A stretch of DNA of 33,439 bases, from NCBI GenBank assembly GCA_017461445.1, contig JAFTXW010000001.1, forward strand, positions 1-33,439, given 5' to 3'. The notes beneath the pieces are model-generated. The model was not told where the DNA came from. It did no database searches and saw nothing but the letters and a program-made list of their open reading frames with translations. This DNA is from Oscillospiraceae bacterium (GTDB lineage: Bacteria > Bacillota > Clostridia > Oscillospirales > Oscillospiraceae). The translations under genes were made by a program, and so were the position numbers. Positions within the stretch are counted from its first letter, which is position 1. Each line of letters begins with the position of its first letter. Positions 1 through 8,340 of this stretch are shown one piece after another.

Positions 1-1
1 C

Positions 2-418
2 ACCAATTCCGGCATTGCCGAAAACATGTGCGCCATCACCGCCAACGGCGAAGTGCTGGGCCTGGTCACTGAGGCCGGCCCCAACTATGCCGTCATCAAG
101 ACGGTTCTGGATTCCACCCTGGAAATTTCCGGCACCATCTCCTCTTCCGGCTATAATGGCATGGTCAAGGGCGGCTACATCGACGGCCACGAAAAGCTGC
201 TGCAGATGAACTACCTGCCCTCCGACTCCATCATCCGCAACCAGGATCAGGTGGTCACCTCCGGTTCCACCGTGTACCCCCGGGGCCTGATCATCGGCTA
301 CATCGTGGATGCGGGCTTTGAGGAAACCGGCGTGGCAAAGTTCGCCCTGCTGGAGCCCGCCGCCGACATTGATTCCCAGGAACAGGTTTTCATCATCACC
401 CAGTACGCCACGGAGTGA
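2..418 (+). CDS. mreC: Rod shape-determining protein MreC, C-terminal part
   Basis: The open frame enters from the left edge, so the start and the N-terminal membrane anchor are missing. About 138 residues remain. They read as the extracytoplasmic beta-rich MreC domain: a stretch ending NGEVLGLVTEAGPNYAVI, a central Gly/Ser-rich turn, then VVTSGSTVYPRGLIIGYI, the typical late MreC strand where the protein is described as having the right to 'top' and 'bottom' positions. MreC is a bitopic membrane protein that links cytoplasmic MreB to the periplasmic-side elongation machinery (MreD, RodA, PBP2). The gene is followed 8 nt later by mreD and then by mrdA, the standard elongasome order. Identity is inferred from these motifs together with that gene order; mreB would be expected just left of the window. 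Confidence 0.88.
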   Translation, partial: TNSGIAENMCAITANGEVLGLVTEAGPNYAVIKTVLDSTLEISGTISSSGYNGMVKGGYIDGHEKLLQMNYLPSDSIIRNQDQVVTSGSTVYPRGLIIGYIVDAGFEETGVAKFALLEPAADIDSQEQVFIITQYATE

Positions 419-426
419 GACGCATT

Positions 427-1149
427 ATGGCACAACAAAAACGAACCAACCGCACCCAGCCCCCAGCCCAGCGGACCCGGAGCCAAACCCCGGCACAGCG
501 CAGCCAACCCCCGGCACAGCGCAGGCGGACCCCCGCCAAAAAGAAGCAGAGCTTTTCCCTGGTACAGTTTCTGCCGAAAGCCGCGGAATTTAAGCCGGAT
601 GCCGAGGGCAGCAGCCTGCTGAAGCTCCTGCACATGACCCGGCTGCAGCGGCTCAGTTACCTTAAATGGATATTGTACATCGCCGTGATGATCCTGATGC
701 TGGTGATCCAGGACGTGGTCATGAGCCGCGTCACCCTCTTCGGCGGCACCACCGACCTGGCGGTCTGCGTGATTCTGCTGATCACCGTCATAGAGGGTAC
801 CGAGGTTGGCAGTATTTTCGTGCTGCTCGCCTCCGCCTTCTATTATTTCAGCGGCTCCTCTCCCGGTCCTGCCTGCGTCATGCTGCTGACCTTCGCAGGC
901 ATCGGTGCCTGCATGTTCCGGCAGATGTACCTGCACCGGAGCCGTGGCTCCATCGTGCTCTGCGCAGGGCTTGCCCTGATGCTCTATGAGATCGGCATCT
1001 ACGGCACGGCACTGTTTCTGGAGCTGACCCGCTGGAACCGGATCAATGTATTTCTGGTGACGGGCCTGCTCAGCTGGATCGTAATGATCCCCCTTTATTC
1101 CCTTATCAACCGCATCGGACAAATCGGAGGAAACACATGGAAAGAATAA
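427..1149 (+). CDS. mreD: Rod shape-determining protein MreD with Arg/Pro/Gln-rich N-terminal tail
   Basis: A 240-residue polytopic membrane protein. The ATG at 427 is chosen because GGAG at 412-415 precedes it by 11 nt; a GTG at 415 in the same frame has no ribosome site. Residues about 1-60 form a basic, low-complexity tail rich in Pro, Gln, Arg and Thr. After it come five or six hydrophobic spans (for example WILYIAVMILMLVIQDVV and VFLVTGLLSWIVMIPLYSLI). MreD is usually about 160-190 residues with almost no cytoplasmic tail, so the extension is unusual. MreD works with MreC and PBP2 in lateral wall synthesis. The last 13 nt overlap the start of mrdA, which suggests translational coupling. 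Assignment rests on topology and on its place between mreC and mrdA. Confidence 0.85.
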   Translation: MAQQKRTNRTQPPAQRTRSQTPAQRSQPPAQRRRTPAKKKQSFSLVQFLPKAAEFKPDAEGSSLLKLLHMTRLQRLSYLKWILYIAVMILMLVIQDVVMSRVTLFGGTTDLAVCVILLITVIEGTEVGSIFVLLASAFYYFSGSSPGPACVMLLTFAGIGACMFRQMYLHRSRGSIVLCAGLALMLYEIGIYGTALFLELTRWNRINVFLVTGLLSWIVMIPLYSLINRIGQIGGNTWKE

Positions 1150-3356
1150 GCCGATTTCGCGCCGCGGTGCTGCTCAGTTTTTTTGGTGTGATCCTTGCGC
1201 TTTACGCATGGAAGCTCTTTGACCTGCAGATCATCCAGACTGACGGCAACACCGATAACACCGCGACCTACACCACCATCACCACCGTCCGCGCCGCCCG
1301 GGGCGACCTTCTGGACCGGAACGGCAAGGTCATGGTGGGCAACCGCGCCAGCTATGACCTGGTTTTCAACCACTACGTTATCAAAAGCTCCGACGGCACC
1401 AACGAATACCTGTACCGCCTGTACCAGAAGTGCCAGGAGCTGGGCATCGCGTATCTGGATCACTTCCCCATCACCAAGACCCGGCCCTTCGAATATACCC
1501 TGGACGATTACTCCACCGCCTGGCAGCGGTATTTCCGGGCCTTCATGCAGGACTACGAGCTGGACTCGGACATGACCGCCCCCCTGCTGATGGAGACCCT
1601 GCGGGATCGCTACAAGATCCCCACCGAATGGGACGACGAAAGTGCCCGGGCCGTGGTGGGTATGCGCTACGAATTTGACCTGCGCGGCGTTACCAGCCTG
1701 CCCACCTATACCTTCATCGAGGACGTTTCCGACGAGAATCTGTCCGCCCTGCTGGAGCTGAATACCCCCGGCCTGATGGTGGAATCCTCCACCGTCCGGG
1801 AATACCACACCACCTACGCCGCCCACATTCTTGGGTATCTCGGCGGCATGGACGCCGACGACTGGGCCATTTATCAGGATCAGGGCTATTCCATGGATGC
1901 CTATATTGGTCAGGATGGTATGGAAGAGGCCTTCGAAGAGTACCTTCACGGCATCGACGGACAGCGCGTGGACGTGGTTTCCAAGGACGGCACCATCATC
2001 TCCCAGTATTGGCGTACCGACAAATCCACAGGCGAGGTCTACAGCCCCAAGGCGGGCAACAACGTGGAGACCACCATCGACCTGGATATCCAGATGGTTG
2101 CCGAGGATTCTCTGGCGGAGTTCATGGAAAACGTCACCGATCCCGAGGTGAATACCCGCCCGGGCGACGAGGAGGGCCACGATGCCGAGGGTGCCGCCGT
2201 GGTCGTTATGAAGGTCAAGACCGGTGAGATTCTGGCCTGCGCCAGCTATCCCACCTATAACCTTGCCACCATGCACGAGGACTGGGACGAGATCGAAGCC
2301 GATTCCCGGAACCCCTTCTTCAACCGGGCCTTCGGTGCCTACTACGCCCCCGGCTCCACCTATAAGATGTGTACCCTGGTCTCTGCCATGGAGCATATCG
2401 CACCGTCCACAGGTGAGTATGTTCTGAAATACGGCGAAACCATCGAGGATAAAGGCCGACTAGATGAGGAATCCTTGGGTAACTTCCATCCCACCTGTCT
2501 GGTCTGGTCCTCCAATCCCGGTGTTACCCACGGTATGCTGGACGGCAGCCAGGCCCTGATGGTGTCCTGCAACTATTTCTTCTACATTCTGGGCTACCGC
2601 CTTACCGCGGATATGATTGACGAGACCGCCAAGGGCTTCGGCCTGGGCGAGCCCACCGGCATCGAGCTGACGGAAAAAATTGGCTGGCGTTCTAACCAGG
2701 AAAGTAAAACTGCCAACTACACCGGCACCAACCAGCGGTACACCGCAGGCGACCGTATCCTGTCCGCCATCGGACAGGCCGAAAACCGCTTCACCCCCCT
2801 GCAGCTGTGCGTCTACGCCTGCACCCTGGCAAACCAGGGCACCCGCTACAAGGCCACCTTCCTGAGCCGGGTGGTCTCCTCCGACTATCACACCCTGGTA
2901 GAGGACAACGAGCCGGAGATTCTCAGCAAAATGTCCATTTCCGACCTGACCTACCAGACCTACATGAGCGGTATGCGCAAGGTCGTCACCGCCGACCCCA
3001 CCTACAATGTGGCCTTCGGCACCGCCTCCTCCTTCTTCGGCGGCCCCACCGACAAGTACGGCTTTGACGATACGGTCTGGCCCATCCAGGACGGTGTCTG
3101 GTCCCTGAAGGACGAAGTGGTGGTCTACGCCAAGACCGGCACCGCCGAGCACGCCTCCGGCGGCTCCGACCACGCCGCGTTCCTGTGCTTCGCCCACCGG
3201 GTGGGCGAGACCGAGCCCGAAATCGCCATCGCCATCTACGGCGAAAAGGCCGCCCACGGTGCCTGGCTGGCCCCCATTGCCGAGGACATCCTGGAGGTCT
3301 ACTTTGAGCAGGTCAACGCCAGCGACGTCTTCACCTACGAAAACCAGATCGGATAA
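1137..3356 (+). CDS. mrdA: Penicillin-binding protein 2, elongation transpeptidase
   Basis: A 739-residue class B penicillin-binding protein. A short cytoplasmic N-terminus is followed by one membrane anchor (residues about 9-28). The dimerisation segment has ARGDLLDRNGKVM, the usual class B signature. The transpeptidase domain shows all three active-site motifs: STYK with Ser407 as acyl-enzyme serine, SCN at Ser477, and KTG at Lys666 in YAKTGTAEH. The protein cross-links peptidoglycan during cell elongation and is the partner of RodA; it is a beta-lactam target. It starts inside the last codons of mreD (start 1137, GGAGG just upstream) and is thus in the mreCD operon. Between residues about 330 and 350 lies an acidic insert. 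PBP2 is preferred over a SpoVD or PBP2B type because of the mre context and the lack of PASTA domains. Confidence 0.92.
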   Translation: MERISRFRAAVLLSFFGVILALYAWKLFDLQIIQTDGNTDNTATYTTITTVRAARGDLLDRNGKVMVGNRASYDLVFNHYVIKSSDGTNEYLYRLYQKCQELGIAYLDHFPITKTRPFEYTLDDYSTAWQRYFRAFMQDYELDSDMTAPLLMETLRDRYKIPTEWDDESARAVVGMRYEFDLRGVTSLPTYTFIEDVSDENLSALLELNTPGLMVESSTVREYHTTYAAHILGYLGGMDADDWAIYQDQGYSMDAYIGQDGMEEAFEEYLHGIDGQRVDVVSKDGTIISQYWRTDKSTGEVYSPKAGNNVETTIDLDIQMVAEDSLAEFMENVTDPEVNTRPGDEEGHDAEGAAVVVMKVKTGEILACASYPTYNLATMHEDWDEIEADSRNPFFNRAFGAYYAPGSTYKMCTLVSAMEHIAPSTGEYVLKYGETIEDKGRLDEESLGNFHPTCLVWSSNPGVTHGMLDGSQALMVSCNYFFYILGYRLTADMIDETAKGFGLGEPTGIELTEKIGWRSNQESKTANYTGTNQRYTAGDRILSAIGQAENRFTPLQLCVYACTLANQGTRYKATFLSRVVSSDYHTLVEDNEPEILSKMSISDLTYQTYMSGMRKVVTADPTYNVAFGTASSFFGGPTDKYGFDDTVWPIQDGVWSLKDEVVVYAKTGTAEHASGGSDHAAFLCFAHRVGETEPEIAIAIYGEKAAHGAWLAPIAEDILEVYFEQVNASDVFTYENQIG

Positions 3357-3363
3357 TACATGA

Positions 3364-3445
3364 ATGCAGAATGCAGAGTGCATAATGCAGAATGATTTTT
3401 TCGGAAACGAGCCTCATTCTGCACTCAGCATTCTGCATTTTGCAT
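3364..3445. repeat. Palindromic repeat, TGCARAR family (copy 1)
   Basis: Two 31-nt arms (3364-3394 and 3415-3445) form an imperfect hairpin. Each arm consists of about four 7-nt iterations of the type TGCAGAR or TGCATAA. It fills the gap between the convergent genes mrdA and the deacetylase, starting 7 nt after one stop codon and ending 2 nt before the other, and may act as a two-way terminator. A second copy lies at 27091-27170. Confidence 0.8.
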
Positions 3446-3446
3446 T

Positions 3447-4136
3447 TTATTTTACCCTCTCCCCCTCCGCCGGGAAGCTGGTATAGGTCTTCCCCGGCCT
3501 TATGGGGGTATCTCTCAGGTCCGCCAGCTGGGAGACGGTAACAAATTCGTAGCCCTGCTCTTTCAGGGTGTCAATAATGTCCAGGGCCGCCCGGACGGAG
3601 CTGGTGGTCATGTCGTGGAGCAGGATGATGTCCCCGTCCTTCACATTTTTCAGCACCGCCCGTTCGATGGCGGCGGTGTCATTGGTGGCCCAGTCCTTGG
3701 GGTCTACCGACCAGCTGAGGATCGCCAGCCCCCGCACCTCGGCCACCTGCCGCACCCCGTCGGTGCAAAGCCCTCCTGGGGGCCGCAGGAATACCGGGTC
3801 GCAGTCCTCTGGGAGCAACGCCTGGGTGTCCATCAGCTCCGCCCCGATGGTGCGGCGGCTCATGTCCTTCATGCTGTCGTGGCTGTAACCGTGGTAGCCG
3901 ATCTCGTGTCCCTCGTCGAATATCCGCTGGGTGATGTCCGGATACTGCTGTATCCGGTAGCCGCAGAGGAAGAAGGTGGCCTTCACATCCCGGTCTGCCA
4001 GCCCGTCCAAAAGCGTCCGGGTATACCGCCCCGAGGGTCCGTCATCAAAGGTCAGGGCCACATATTTGGTCTCCGCCGCCTGAGCCGGAACCGCCAGTGC
4101 GAAGATCAGAAGTATGGAGAAAATGAATTTTCGCAT
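3447..4136 (-). CDS. Secreted polysaccharide deacetylase (NodB domain, CE4)
   Basis: A 229-residue protein with an N-terminal signal peptide (basic MRKF, hydrophobic core to about residue 16, AQA-type cleavage site near residue 20). The NodB homology domain follows. Visible CE4 motifs are TFDDGP (29-34, catalytic base Asp and metal-binding Asp), H82 and H86 in YHGYSH (metal-binding His pair), RPPGG, the SWSVDPKDW strand, and ILLHD near the C-terminus. Enzymes of this family remove acetyl groups from N-acetylated sugars, typically peptidoglycan MurNAc or GlcNAc in Firmicutes (PdaA/PgdA groups). Sequence alone does not fix the substrate. The gene stands alone on the minus strand and converges with mrdA. 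The start has GAAGGAAGTG upstream. Membrane or wall location is inferred from the signal peptide. Confidence 0.88.
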   Translation of the reverse strand: MRKFIFSILLIFALAVPAQAAETKYVALTFDDGPSGRYTRTLLDGLADRDVKATFFLCGYRIQQYPDITQRIFDEGHEIGYHGYSHDSMKDMSRRTIGAELMDTQALLPEDCDPVFLRPPGGLCTDGVRQVAEVRGLAILSWSVDPKDWATNDTAAIERAVLKNVKDGDIILLHDMTTSSVRAALDIIDTLKEQGYEFVTVSQLADLRDTPIRPGKTYTSFPAEGERVK

Positions 4137-4178
4137 GAGAACACTTCCTTCAATGGGTGGAAATTGTAATTTGTATGC

Positions 4179-4368
4179 GTAGGGGAGGGTCTTCTTAGCA
4201 GCCGTTGCCGCTTTGCGGCTTACGGATGCTTAGTGCATAGCTGACCCTCCCGGTGATTTTGCTCCAAGGCAAAATCACATCGCCGTAAGGCGATAACAAT
4301 TTATTTTCCTTCGGAAAATCCAAAAATCCTTACGGATTTTTGGCGGGAGGGTCAAGACCCTCCCCTAC
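4179..4368. repeat. GTAGGG-ended composite palindrome, long form (copy 1)
   Basis: A perfect 15-bp outer stem (4179-4193 with 4354-4368) and a second 11-bp stem (4242-4252 with 4344-4354) enclose four separate small hairpins laid end to end: 4253-4278, 4279-4294, 4303-4319 and 4320-4343. The left part also has a GCCGC-TTT-GCGGC hairpin at about 4207-4219. The copy at 22238-22424, in the opposite orientation, shares the left 80 nt but has different small hairpins. No coding sequence is seen in this 338-nt gap (4137-4474). Confidence 0.85.
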
Positions 4369-4415
4369 AGTGAAACCTGCAAGCAGTCCGACAAAATGAT
4401 AATTTATCTTTCTGT

Positions 4416-4444
4416 TTGACCTTTCATGGAAAATGGGGTATGAT
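4416..4444 (+). promoter_or_regulatory. Promoter of rlmA-like gene
   Basis: TTGACC (4416-4421), 17-nt spacer, TATGAT (4439-4444). It lies 30 nt upstream of the chosen rlmA start. Confidence 0.7.
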
Positions 4445-4474
4445 ATACTGGATAAAGAATGGGAGGGTATGGTC

Positions 4475-5275
4475 ATGGAGCTTCTTTGTCCGCTTTGTGG
4501 GGAAAAACTGGAAAAACGGGAGCGAGCTTTTGTCTGCCCCAACCGGCACAGCTTTGACATTGCCCGGCAGGGGTATGTCCATCTGCTGCCCGTCCAGAAA
4601 AAGCATTCCCTGGCCCCCGGCGATACCCGGGAACAGGTGCTCTCCCGCCGGGCCTTCTTAGAAGAAGGCCACTACGCCCCCATTGCCGATGCCCTGATAA
4701 ACGCCGCGAAAAAATACGGCGCAGACGGGGAAATTCTGGACGTGGGCTGCGGCGAGGGCTACTATTGCACCCGGCTTTCTGACGCTCTTGGCCTTCCCCT
4801 GACGGGACTGGACATCTCCAAAGAGGCTGTTCGCTGCGCCGCCGCCAAATACAAGGGCTACACCTGGCTCTGCGCCACCGCCGCTCACATTCCCGTCCCG
4901 GAGGGCAGCGTGGGCCTGCTGACCAGCCTGTTTGCCCTGACATTGCCGGAGGAATATAAGCGTGTTTTGAAGCCTGGCGGGCTGTACTTCCAGGTGCTGG
5001 CAGCGGAGGATCATCTGCTGGGCCTGAAATCCATCATCTATGACCAGCTGATCCACAAGGAAAAAGATTCCGTTCCCAACCTGCCGGGCTTTGCGCGGCT
5101 GGAATCCATCCCCATCCGGTTCGATTTTACCGTGGAGGGGGAGCAGGTGCAAAATCTCTTTTCCATGACGCCCCATGTGTTCCGAATTGGCAAAGACGGC
5201 GCGGAGCGGCTGCGGCAGACGGAACGCCTCACCGACACCGCCAGCTGCGTGCTGAACGTTTTCCGTCGGGAGTAA
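4475..5275 (+). CDS. rlmA: 23S rRNA (guanine-N1)-methyltransferase, RlmA family
   Basis: A 266-residue SAM-dependent methyltransferase. The N-terminus carries a zinc-finger signature, LLCPLCGEKLEK followed by FVCPNRHSFD, which is typical of RlmA(I)/RlmA(II) and used to bind rRNA. The Rossmann domain has the SAM loop ILDVGCGEGYY, then GLDISKEAV, and a late LKPGG turn. RlmA enzymes methylate G745 or G748 in helix 35 of 23S rRNA; the RlmA(II) branch affects macrolide and tylosin binding. Which guanine is modified here cannot be told. The ATG at 4475 is preferred because GGGAGG at 4461-4466 sits 8 nt upstream; the in-frame ATG at 4469 is too close to that site. The gene has its own promoter and is followed by prfA in the same direction. 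Confidence 0.85.
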   Translation: MELLCPLCGEKLEKRERAFVCPNRHSFDIARQGYVHLLPVQKKHSLAPGDTREQVLSRRAFLEEGHYAPIADALINAAKKYGADGEILDVGCGEGYYCTRLSDALGLPLTGLDISKEAVRCAAAKYKGYTWLCATAAHIPVPEGSVGLLTSLFALTLPEEYKRVLKPGGLYFQVLAAEDHLLGLKSIIYDQLIHKEKDSVPNLPGFARLESIPIRFDFTVEGEQVQNLFSMTPHVFRIGKDGAERLRQTERLTDTASCVLNVFRRE

Positions 5276-5338
5276 CTTTCCCGCCGAAAAGCCTTTGTAT
5301 GTCTGGAAAATTGTCGAAAAATTATTTAGGAGCGACCT

Positions 5339-6397
5339 ATGTTAAATAAATTACAAGCCGTTTCCAACCGGTACGAGGAGCTGTGCGCCAAGTCGGAGCA
5401 GCCGGATTTCTATGCCGACCCCAAAAAGGCCGCGAAGCTGCTGCGGGAGAAAAACGACCTGGAGCCCATCGTGGAGGCTTACCACGCCTACAACCAGGCG
5501 GAGCAGGACATGCTGGATGCCCAGGAGCTGATGTCCGACCCGGAAATGAAGGAGCTGTGCCAGGAGACCTACGCCGTCGCCAAGGCACAAAAAGAGGAGC
5601 TTTTTGAAAAATTACAGATTCTGCTGCTGCCGAAGGACCCCAACGACGAAAAAAGCGTCATCGTGGAGATCCGGGGCGGCGTGGGCGGTGAGGAAAGCGC
5701 GCTGTTTGCCCACAGCCTGTTCCGCATGTATTCCATGTACGCGTCCTCCAAGGGCTGGTCTGTGGAACTGATGAACTACAACGAGACCGAGCTGGGCGGC
5801 ATCAAGGAGGCGGATTTCGTCATCAACGGACGGGGTGCCTACTCCCGGATGAAGTACGAATCCGGTGTCCACCGGGTTCAGCGCGTCCCCGAAACCGAAT
5901 CCGGGGGCCGGGTCCACACCTCCACCGCAACCGTTGCGGTGCTGCCCGAAATGGAGGAGGTGGACGTACAGATCAACCCCGCCGACATTGAAATGCAGGT
6001 CTACCGTGCCAGCGGCGCGGGTGGACAGCACGTTAATAAGACTTCCTCCGCCGTCCGCCTGATCCACAAGCCCAGCGGCATCGTGGTGGCCTGCCAGGAG
6101 GAGCGGAGCCAGGTGCAGAACCGGGAAAAGTGTATGCGGATGCTGGCCTCCAAGCTCTATGAGATCGAGCAGGAAAAGCTTGACAGCGAAGTGACGGGCC
6201 TGCGCCGCAGCCAGGTGGGCACCGGCATGCGCAACGAGCGCATCCGCACCTATAACTTCCCCCAGGGCCGGGTCACCGACCACCGGGTGGGCCTGACGCT
6301 GTACCGCATCGACTCCATCATGAACGGCGACATCGACGAGATCATCAACGCTTTGGCGACTGCTGACCAGGCGGAAAAGCTGAAAAATAGTAATTGA
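5339..6397 (+). CDS. prfA: Peptide chain release factor 1
   Basis: A 352-residue class I release factor, close to the normal length. The stop-codon recognition tripeptide is of the RF1 type, PET at residues 184-186 in RVPETESGGR (RF1 has PxT, RF2 has SPF), so UAA and UAG are read. The peptidyl-tRNA hydrolysis motif GGQ is at 228-230 in GAGGQHVNKT. The start ATG at 5339 has AGGAG at 5328-5332. Transcription is collinear with rlmA, tsaE and tsaB. The last codons run into an AT-rich repeat: the stop TAG lies next to a TTGAAAG iteration. A PrmC methyltransferase partner is not in the window. Confidence 0.96.
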   Translation: MLNKLQAVSNRYEELCAKSEQPDFYADPKKAAKLLREKNDLEPIVEAYHAYNQAEQDMLDAQELMSDPEMKELCQETYAVAKAQKEELFEKLQILLLPKDPNDEKSVIVEIRGGVGGEESALFAHSLFRMYSMYASSKGWSVELMNYNETELGGIKEADFVINGRGAYSRMKYESGVHRVQRVPETESGGRVHTSTATVAVLPEMEEVDVQINPADIEMQVYRASGAGGQHVNKTSSAVRLIHKPSGIVVACQEERSQVQNREKCMRMLASKLYEIEQEKLDSEVTGLRRSQVGTGMRNERIRTYNFPQGRVTDHRVGLTLYRIDSIMNGDIDEIINALATADQAEKLKNSN

Positions 6398-6424
6398 AAG
6401 TTGAAAATGGAAAATTGAAAATTA
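6392..6424. repeat. TTGAAAR-iteration half element, prfA-tsaE gap
   Basis: About four 7-nt units of the TTGAAAR/TGGAAAA type begin inside the last codons of prfA. No opposite arm is seen, so this is half of the palindromic family found elsewhere in the window. Confidence 0.65.
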
Positions 6425-6449
6425 TTTTCCTATCAAAGGAAGATTCTTT

Positions 6450-6887
6450 ATGATCTACACAACACATTCCCCCGCTGAGACTGAGGCCATCGGCGCGGCG
6501 TTGGGAAAAATCCTGTCCCCCGGCACCGTCCTTGCCTATCGGGGTGACTTGGGGGCCGGAAAGACCGCCTTTACCCGGGGGTTGGCCCGGGGGCTGGGGT
6601 GCCGGGAGATCGTCACCAGCCCCACATACACCATCGTCAACGAATACCTGGGGGGCCGCCTGCCCCTGTTCCATTTCGATATGTACCGGCTCCGCTCCTC
6701 CGATGACCTGTGGGACATCGGCTGGGAGGACTATCTGGACCGGGGCGGCATCTGCGCCGTGGAGTGGAGCGAGAACGTAGACGACGCCATGGAGGACGCC
6801 ATCTACATCACCATTGAAAAGCTGGGGGAGGACACCCGGCGCATCACCATTGAAGGAGGGGATTTCCTTGCTGATCTTAGCCTTTGA
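6450..6887 (+). CDS. tsaE: tRNA t6A biosynthesis ATPase TsaE
   Basis: A 145-residue P-loop ATPase. Walker A is GDLGAGKT (32-39). The family-specific SPTYTIVNEY, DMYRL and VEWSE motifs are all present in order. TsaE powers the turnover of the TsaB-TsaD complex that makes N6-threonylcarbamoyladenosine at position 37 of ANN-decoding tRNAs. Its stop codon lies inside the start of tsaB: the two frames overlap by 20 nt, which argues for coupled translation. TsaD, TsaC and RimI are not seen in the window. AAGGAAG about 7 nt upstream supports the start. Confidence 0.93.
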   Translation: MIYTTHSPAETEAIGAALGKILSPGTVLAYRGDLGAGKTAFTRGLARGLGCREIVTSPTYTIVNEYLGGRLPLFHFDMYRLRSSDDLWDIGWEDYLDRGGICAVEWSENVDDAMEDAIYITIEKLGEDTRRITIEGGDFLADLSL

Positions 6888-7575
6888 AACCAGTGCCAAG
6901 GCCGCTTCCGTGGCCCTAACGGAGAACGGAAAACTGCTGGGCGAAAGCTACCAGAACACCGGCCTGACCCACAGTCAGACCCTGATAGTCATGGCGGAAG
7001 ACCTGTTAAAGCAGTGCGGCAAGGCCGTTTCCGATGTGACCGCCGTTGCCGTTGCGGAGGGCCCCGGCTCCTTTACCGGGGTGCGCATCGGCGTGGCCGC
7101 CGCCAAGGGCTTCGCCTGGGGTGGGGAGATTCCCTGCTACGGCGTGTCCACCCTGGAAGCCATGGCGGAAAGCCTGGGCGTTTATCAGGGCTACGTTTGC
7201 CCCGTCATGGATGCCCGGCGGAGCCAGGTGTATAACGCTTTGTTTTATGTAAACCGCAGCATCATCGAACAGGTGAAAGAAGACCGGGCCATTGCCCTTG
7301 CCGACCTGTCCAAGGAGCTGGAAGCACTGGACGGCCCCATTTTCCTGGTGGGCGACGGCTCCACCCTCACTTACAACACTCTGTCCGAAACCATTTCCAA
7401 TCTGGTCCTGCCCCCGGAGCACCGGATGCACCAGCGGGCCACCGGCGTGGCGATCCTTGCCGCCAAAAAAGCCGCCGCGGGAGAACCCGGCGACGGCAAC
7501 GCCCTGACCCCCAACTACCTGAGATTAAGCCAGGCAGAACGGGAAAGGATGGAGAAATTGAAAGTTGAAAATTGA
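6868..7575 (+). CDS. tsaB: tRNA t6A biosynthesis protein TsaB (TTG start)
   Basis: A 235-residue ASKHA-fold protein. The start is a TTG at 6868: it follows AAGGAGGGG by 6 nt and gives an N-terminus LILAFETSAKAASVAL that matches the first family strand; the longer in-frame ATG at 6814 would add non-family residues. The core motif VAEGPGSFTGVRIGVAAAKG is characteristic of TsaB, the non-catalytic partner that dimerises with TsaD in the t6A complex. The start overlaps tsaE by 20 nt. The C-terminus, ending KLKVEN, is encoded by TTGAAAR iterations of an intergenic repeat, which also supply the stop codon. The tail is therefore likely not ancestral. Confidence 0.92.
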   Translation: MLILAFETSAKAASVALTENGKLLGESYQNTGLTHSQTLIVMAEDLLKQCGKAVSDVTAVAVAEGPGSFTGVRIGVAAAKGFAWGGEIPCYGVSTLEAMAESLGVYQGYVCPVMDARRSQVYNALFYVNRSIIEQVKEDRAIALADLSKELEALDGPIFLVGDGSTLTYNTLSETISNLVLPPEHRMHQRATGVAILAAKKAAAGEPGDGNALTPNYLRLSQAERERMEKLKVEN

Positions 7576-7580
7576 AAGTT
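7557..7580. repeat. TTGAAAR-iteration half element at the tsaB stop
   Basis: Three TTGAAAR units code for the last residues and the stop of tsaB. No partner arm is present; AAAGTTTAAACTTT follows. Confidence 0.6.
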
Positions 7581-7593
7581 TAAACTTTTCACT

Positions 7594-7632
7594 AACAACA
7601 AAGCTCCGCCGGTTGGCGGAGCTTCGTTGTTA
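7594..7632. terminator. Bidirectional terminator between tsaB and remB
   Basis: A strong stem with arms AAGCTCCGCC and GGCGGAGCTT, loop GGTT, flanked by AACAAC and GTTGTT. It ends in the remB stop codon and follows the tsaB stop by 18 nt, so it can serve both converging genes. Confidence 0.75.
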
Positions 7633-7872
7633 TTTCAGTCGTTTTTCCAGCGTGCCGGAATTCAGGGAGGTGAGCCGTACCCGGGAGAAGCCGTATTCAC
7701 TGGTCAGGACAAAGGACTTGGGCAGATCATCGCAGGGCACAACCTCGCCCTCCTTTTCCGCCCGGTCCAAAAATTCCCGTGTCCGCTTGGAGGTGGAGGT
7801 GTTGTCCAGATCAAAAATGCCGATGATAGACCGATCCCGCACCGCCATGTCGTTGCCGATAGATAAATACAT
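7630..7872 (-). CDS. remB: Extracellular matrix regulator RemB (DUF370, YaaB)
   Basis: An 80-residue DUF370 protein beginning MYLSIGNDMAVRDRSIIG. The ATG at 7872 follows GGGGAATGTT; a longer upstream reading has no support. In Bacillus subtilis RemB (YaaB) lies between recF and gyrB and acts with the related RemA, a DNA-binding activator of matrix genes. The motif IFDLDNTSTSKRTREFL is typical of the family's RemB branch. Here the gene has moved from between recF and gyrB to the far end of the same replication block, after gyrA and rnhA, on the same strand. Its function in this organism is inferred only from the family. Stop codon lies in the shared terminator. Confidence 0.82.
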   Translation of the reverse strand: MYLSIGNDMAVRDRSIIGIFDLDNTSTSKRTREFLDRAEKEGEVVPCDDLPKSFVLTSEYGFSRVRLTSLNSGTLEKRLK

Positions 7873-7898
7873 AACATTCCCCTTTCCCCTACGGTGAT

Positions 7899-8336
7899 TT
7901 ACTTTCGTTTTTTCCACTCAGAAACCGCCAACTCATCACACCGGTTATTTTTGGGATTGGTGGCGTGGCCTTTGACCCAGTGGTAGTGGACTTCGTGCTT
8001 CATGGTCAGCTGCAACAGAATTTCCCAGAGGTCGGGGTTTAATGCGGGCTTTTTGTCGGATTTGACCCAGCCCCGCTTTTTCCAGCCCCAGGCCCAGCCC
8101 TTTTCCAGGGCATCGATAACGTATTTGCTGTCCGAATACAGTTCCACGACGCAGGGCTCTTTCAGAGCTTCCAGTCCACGGATCACCGCCGTCAATTCCA
8201 TGCGGTTATTGGTGGTGTTGGGTTCGCCGCCGGATAGCTCCTTTTCGTGTCCGTTAAATTCCAGGATGGCCCCCCAGCCCCCGGGGCCGGGATTGCCGGA
8301 GCAGGCGCCGTCAGTGTACAGGGTTACGGTTTTCAT
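7899..8336 (-). CDS. rnhA: Ribonuclease HI
   Basis: A 145-residue type I RNase H. The catalytic carboxylates are all visible: Asp9 in [18 protein letters not shown], Glu47 in NNRMEL, Asp69 in YSDSKYV, and Asp134 in CDELA, with His124 in VKGHATNP. The basic protrusion seen in Escherichia coli RNase HI appears as [15 protein letters not shown] (about 79-93). It removes RNA from RNA-DNA hybrids, such as R-loops and primers. It lies between a small membrane protein and remB, downstream of gyrA. The spacing to both neighbours (4 and 26 nt) suggests one transcript; the start is served by AGGA inside the end of the upstream gene. Confidence 0.95.
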   Translation of the reverse strand: MKTVTLYTDGACSGNPGPGGWGAILEFNGHEKELSGGEPNTTNNRMELTAVIRGLEALKEPCVVELYSDSKYVIDALEKGWAWGWKKRGWVKSDKKPALNPDLWEILLQLTMKHEVHYHWVKGHATNPKNNRCDELAVSEWKKRK

Positions 8337-8340
8337 ACAT

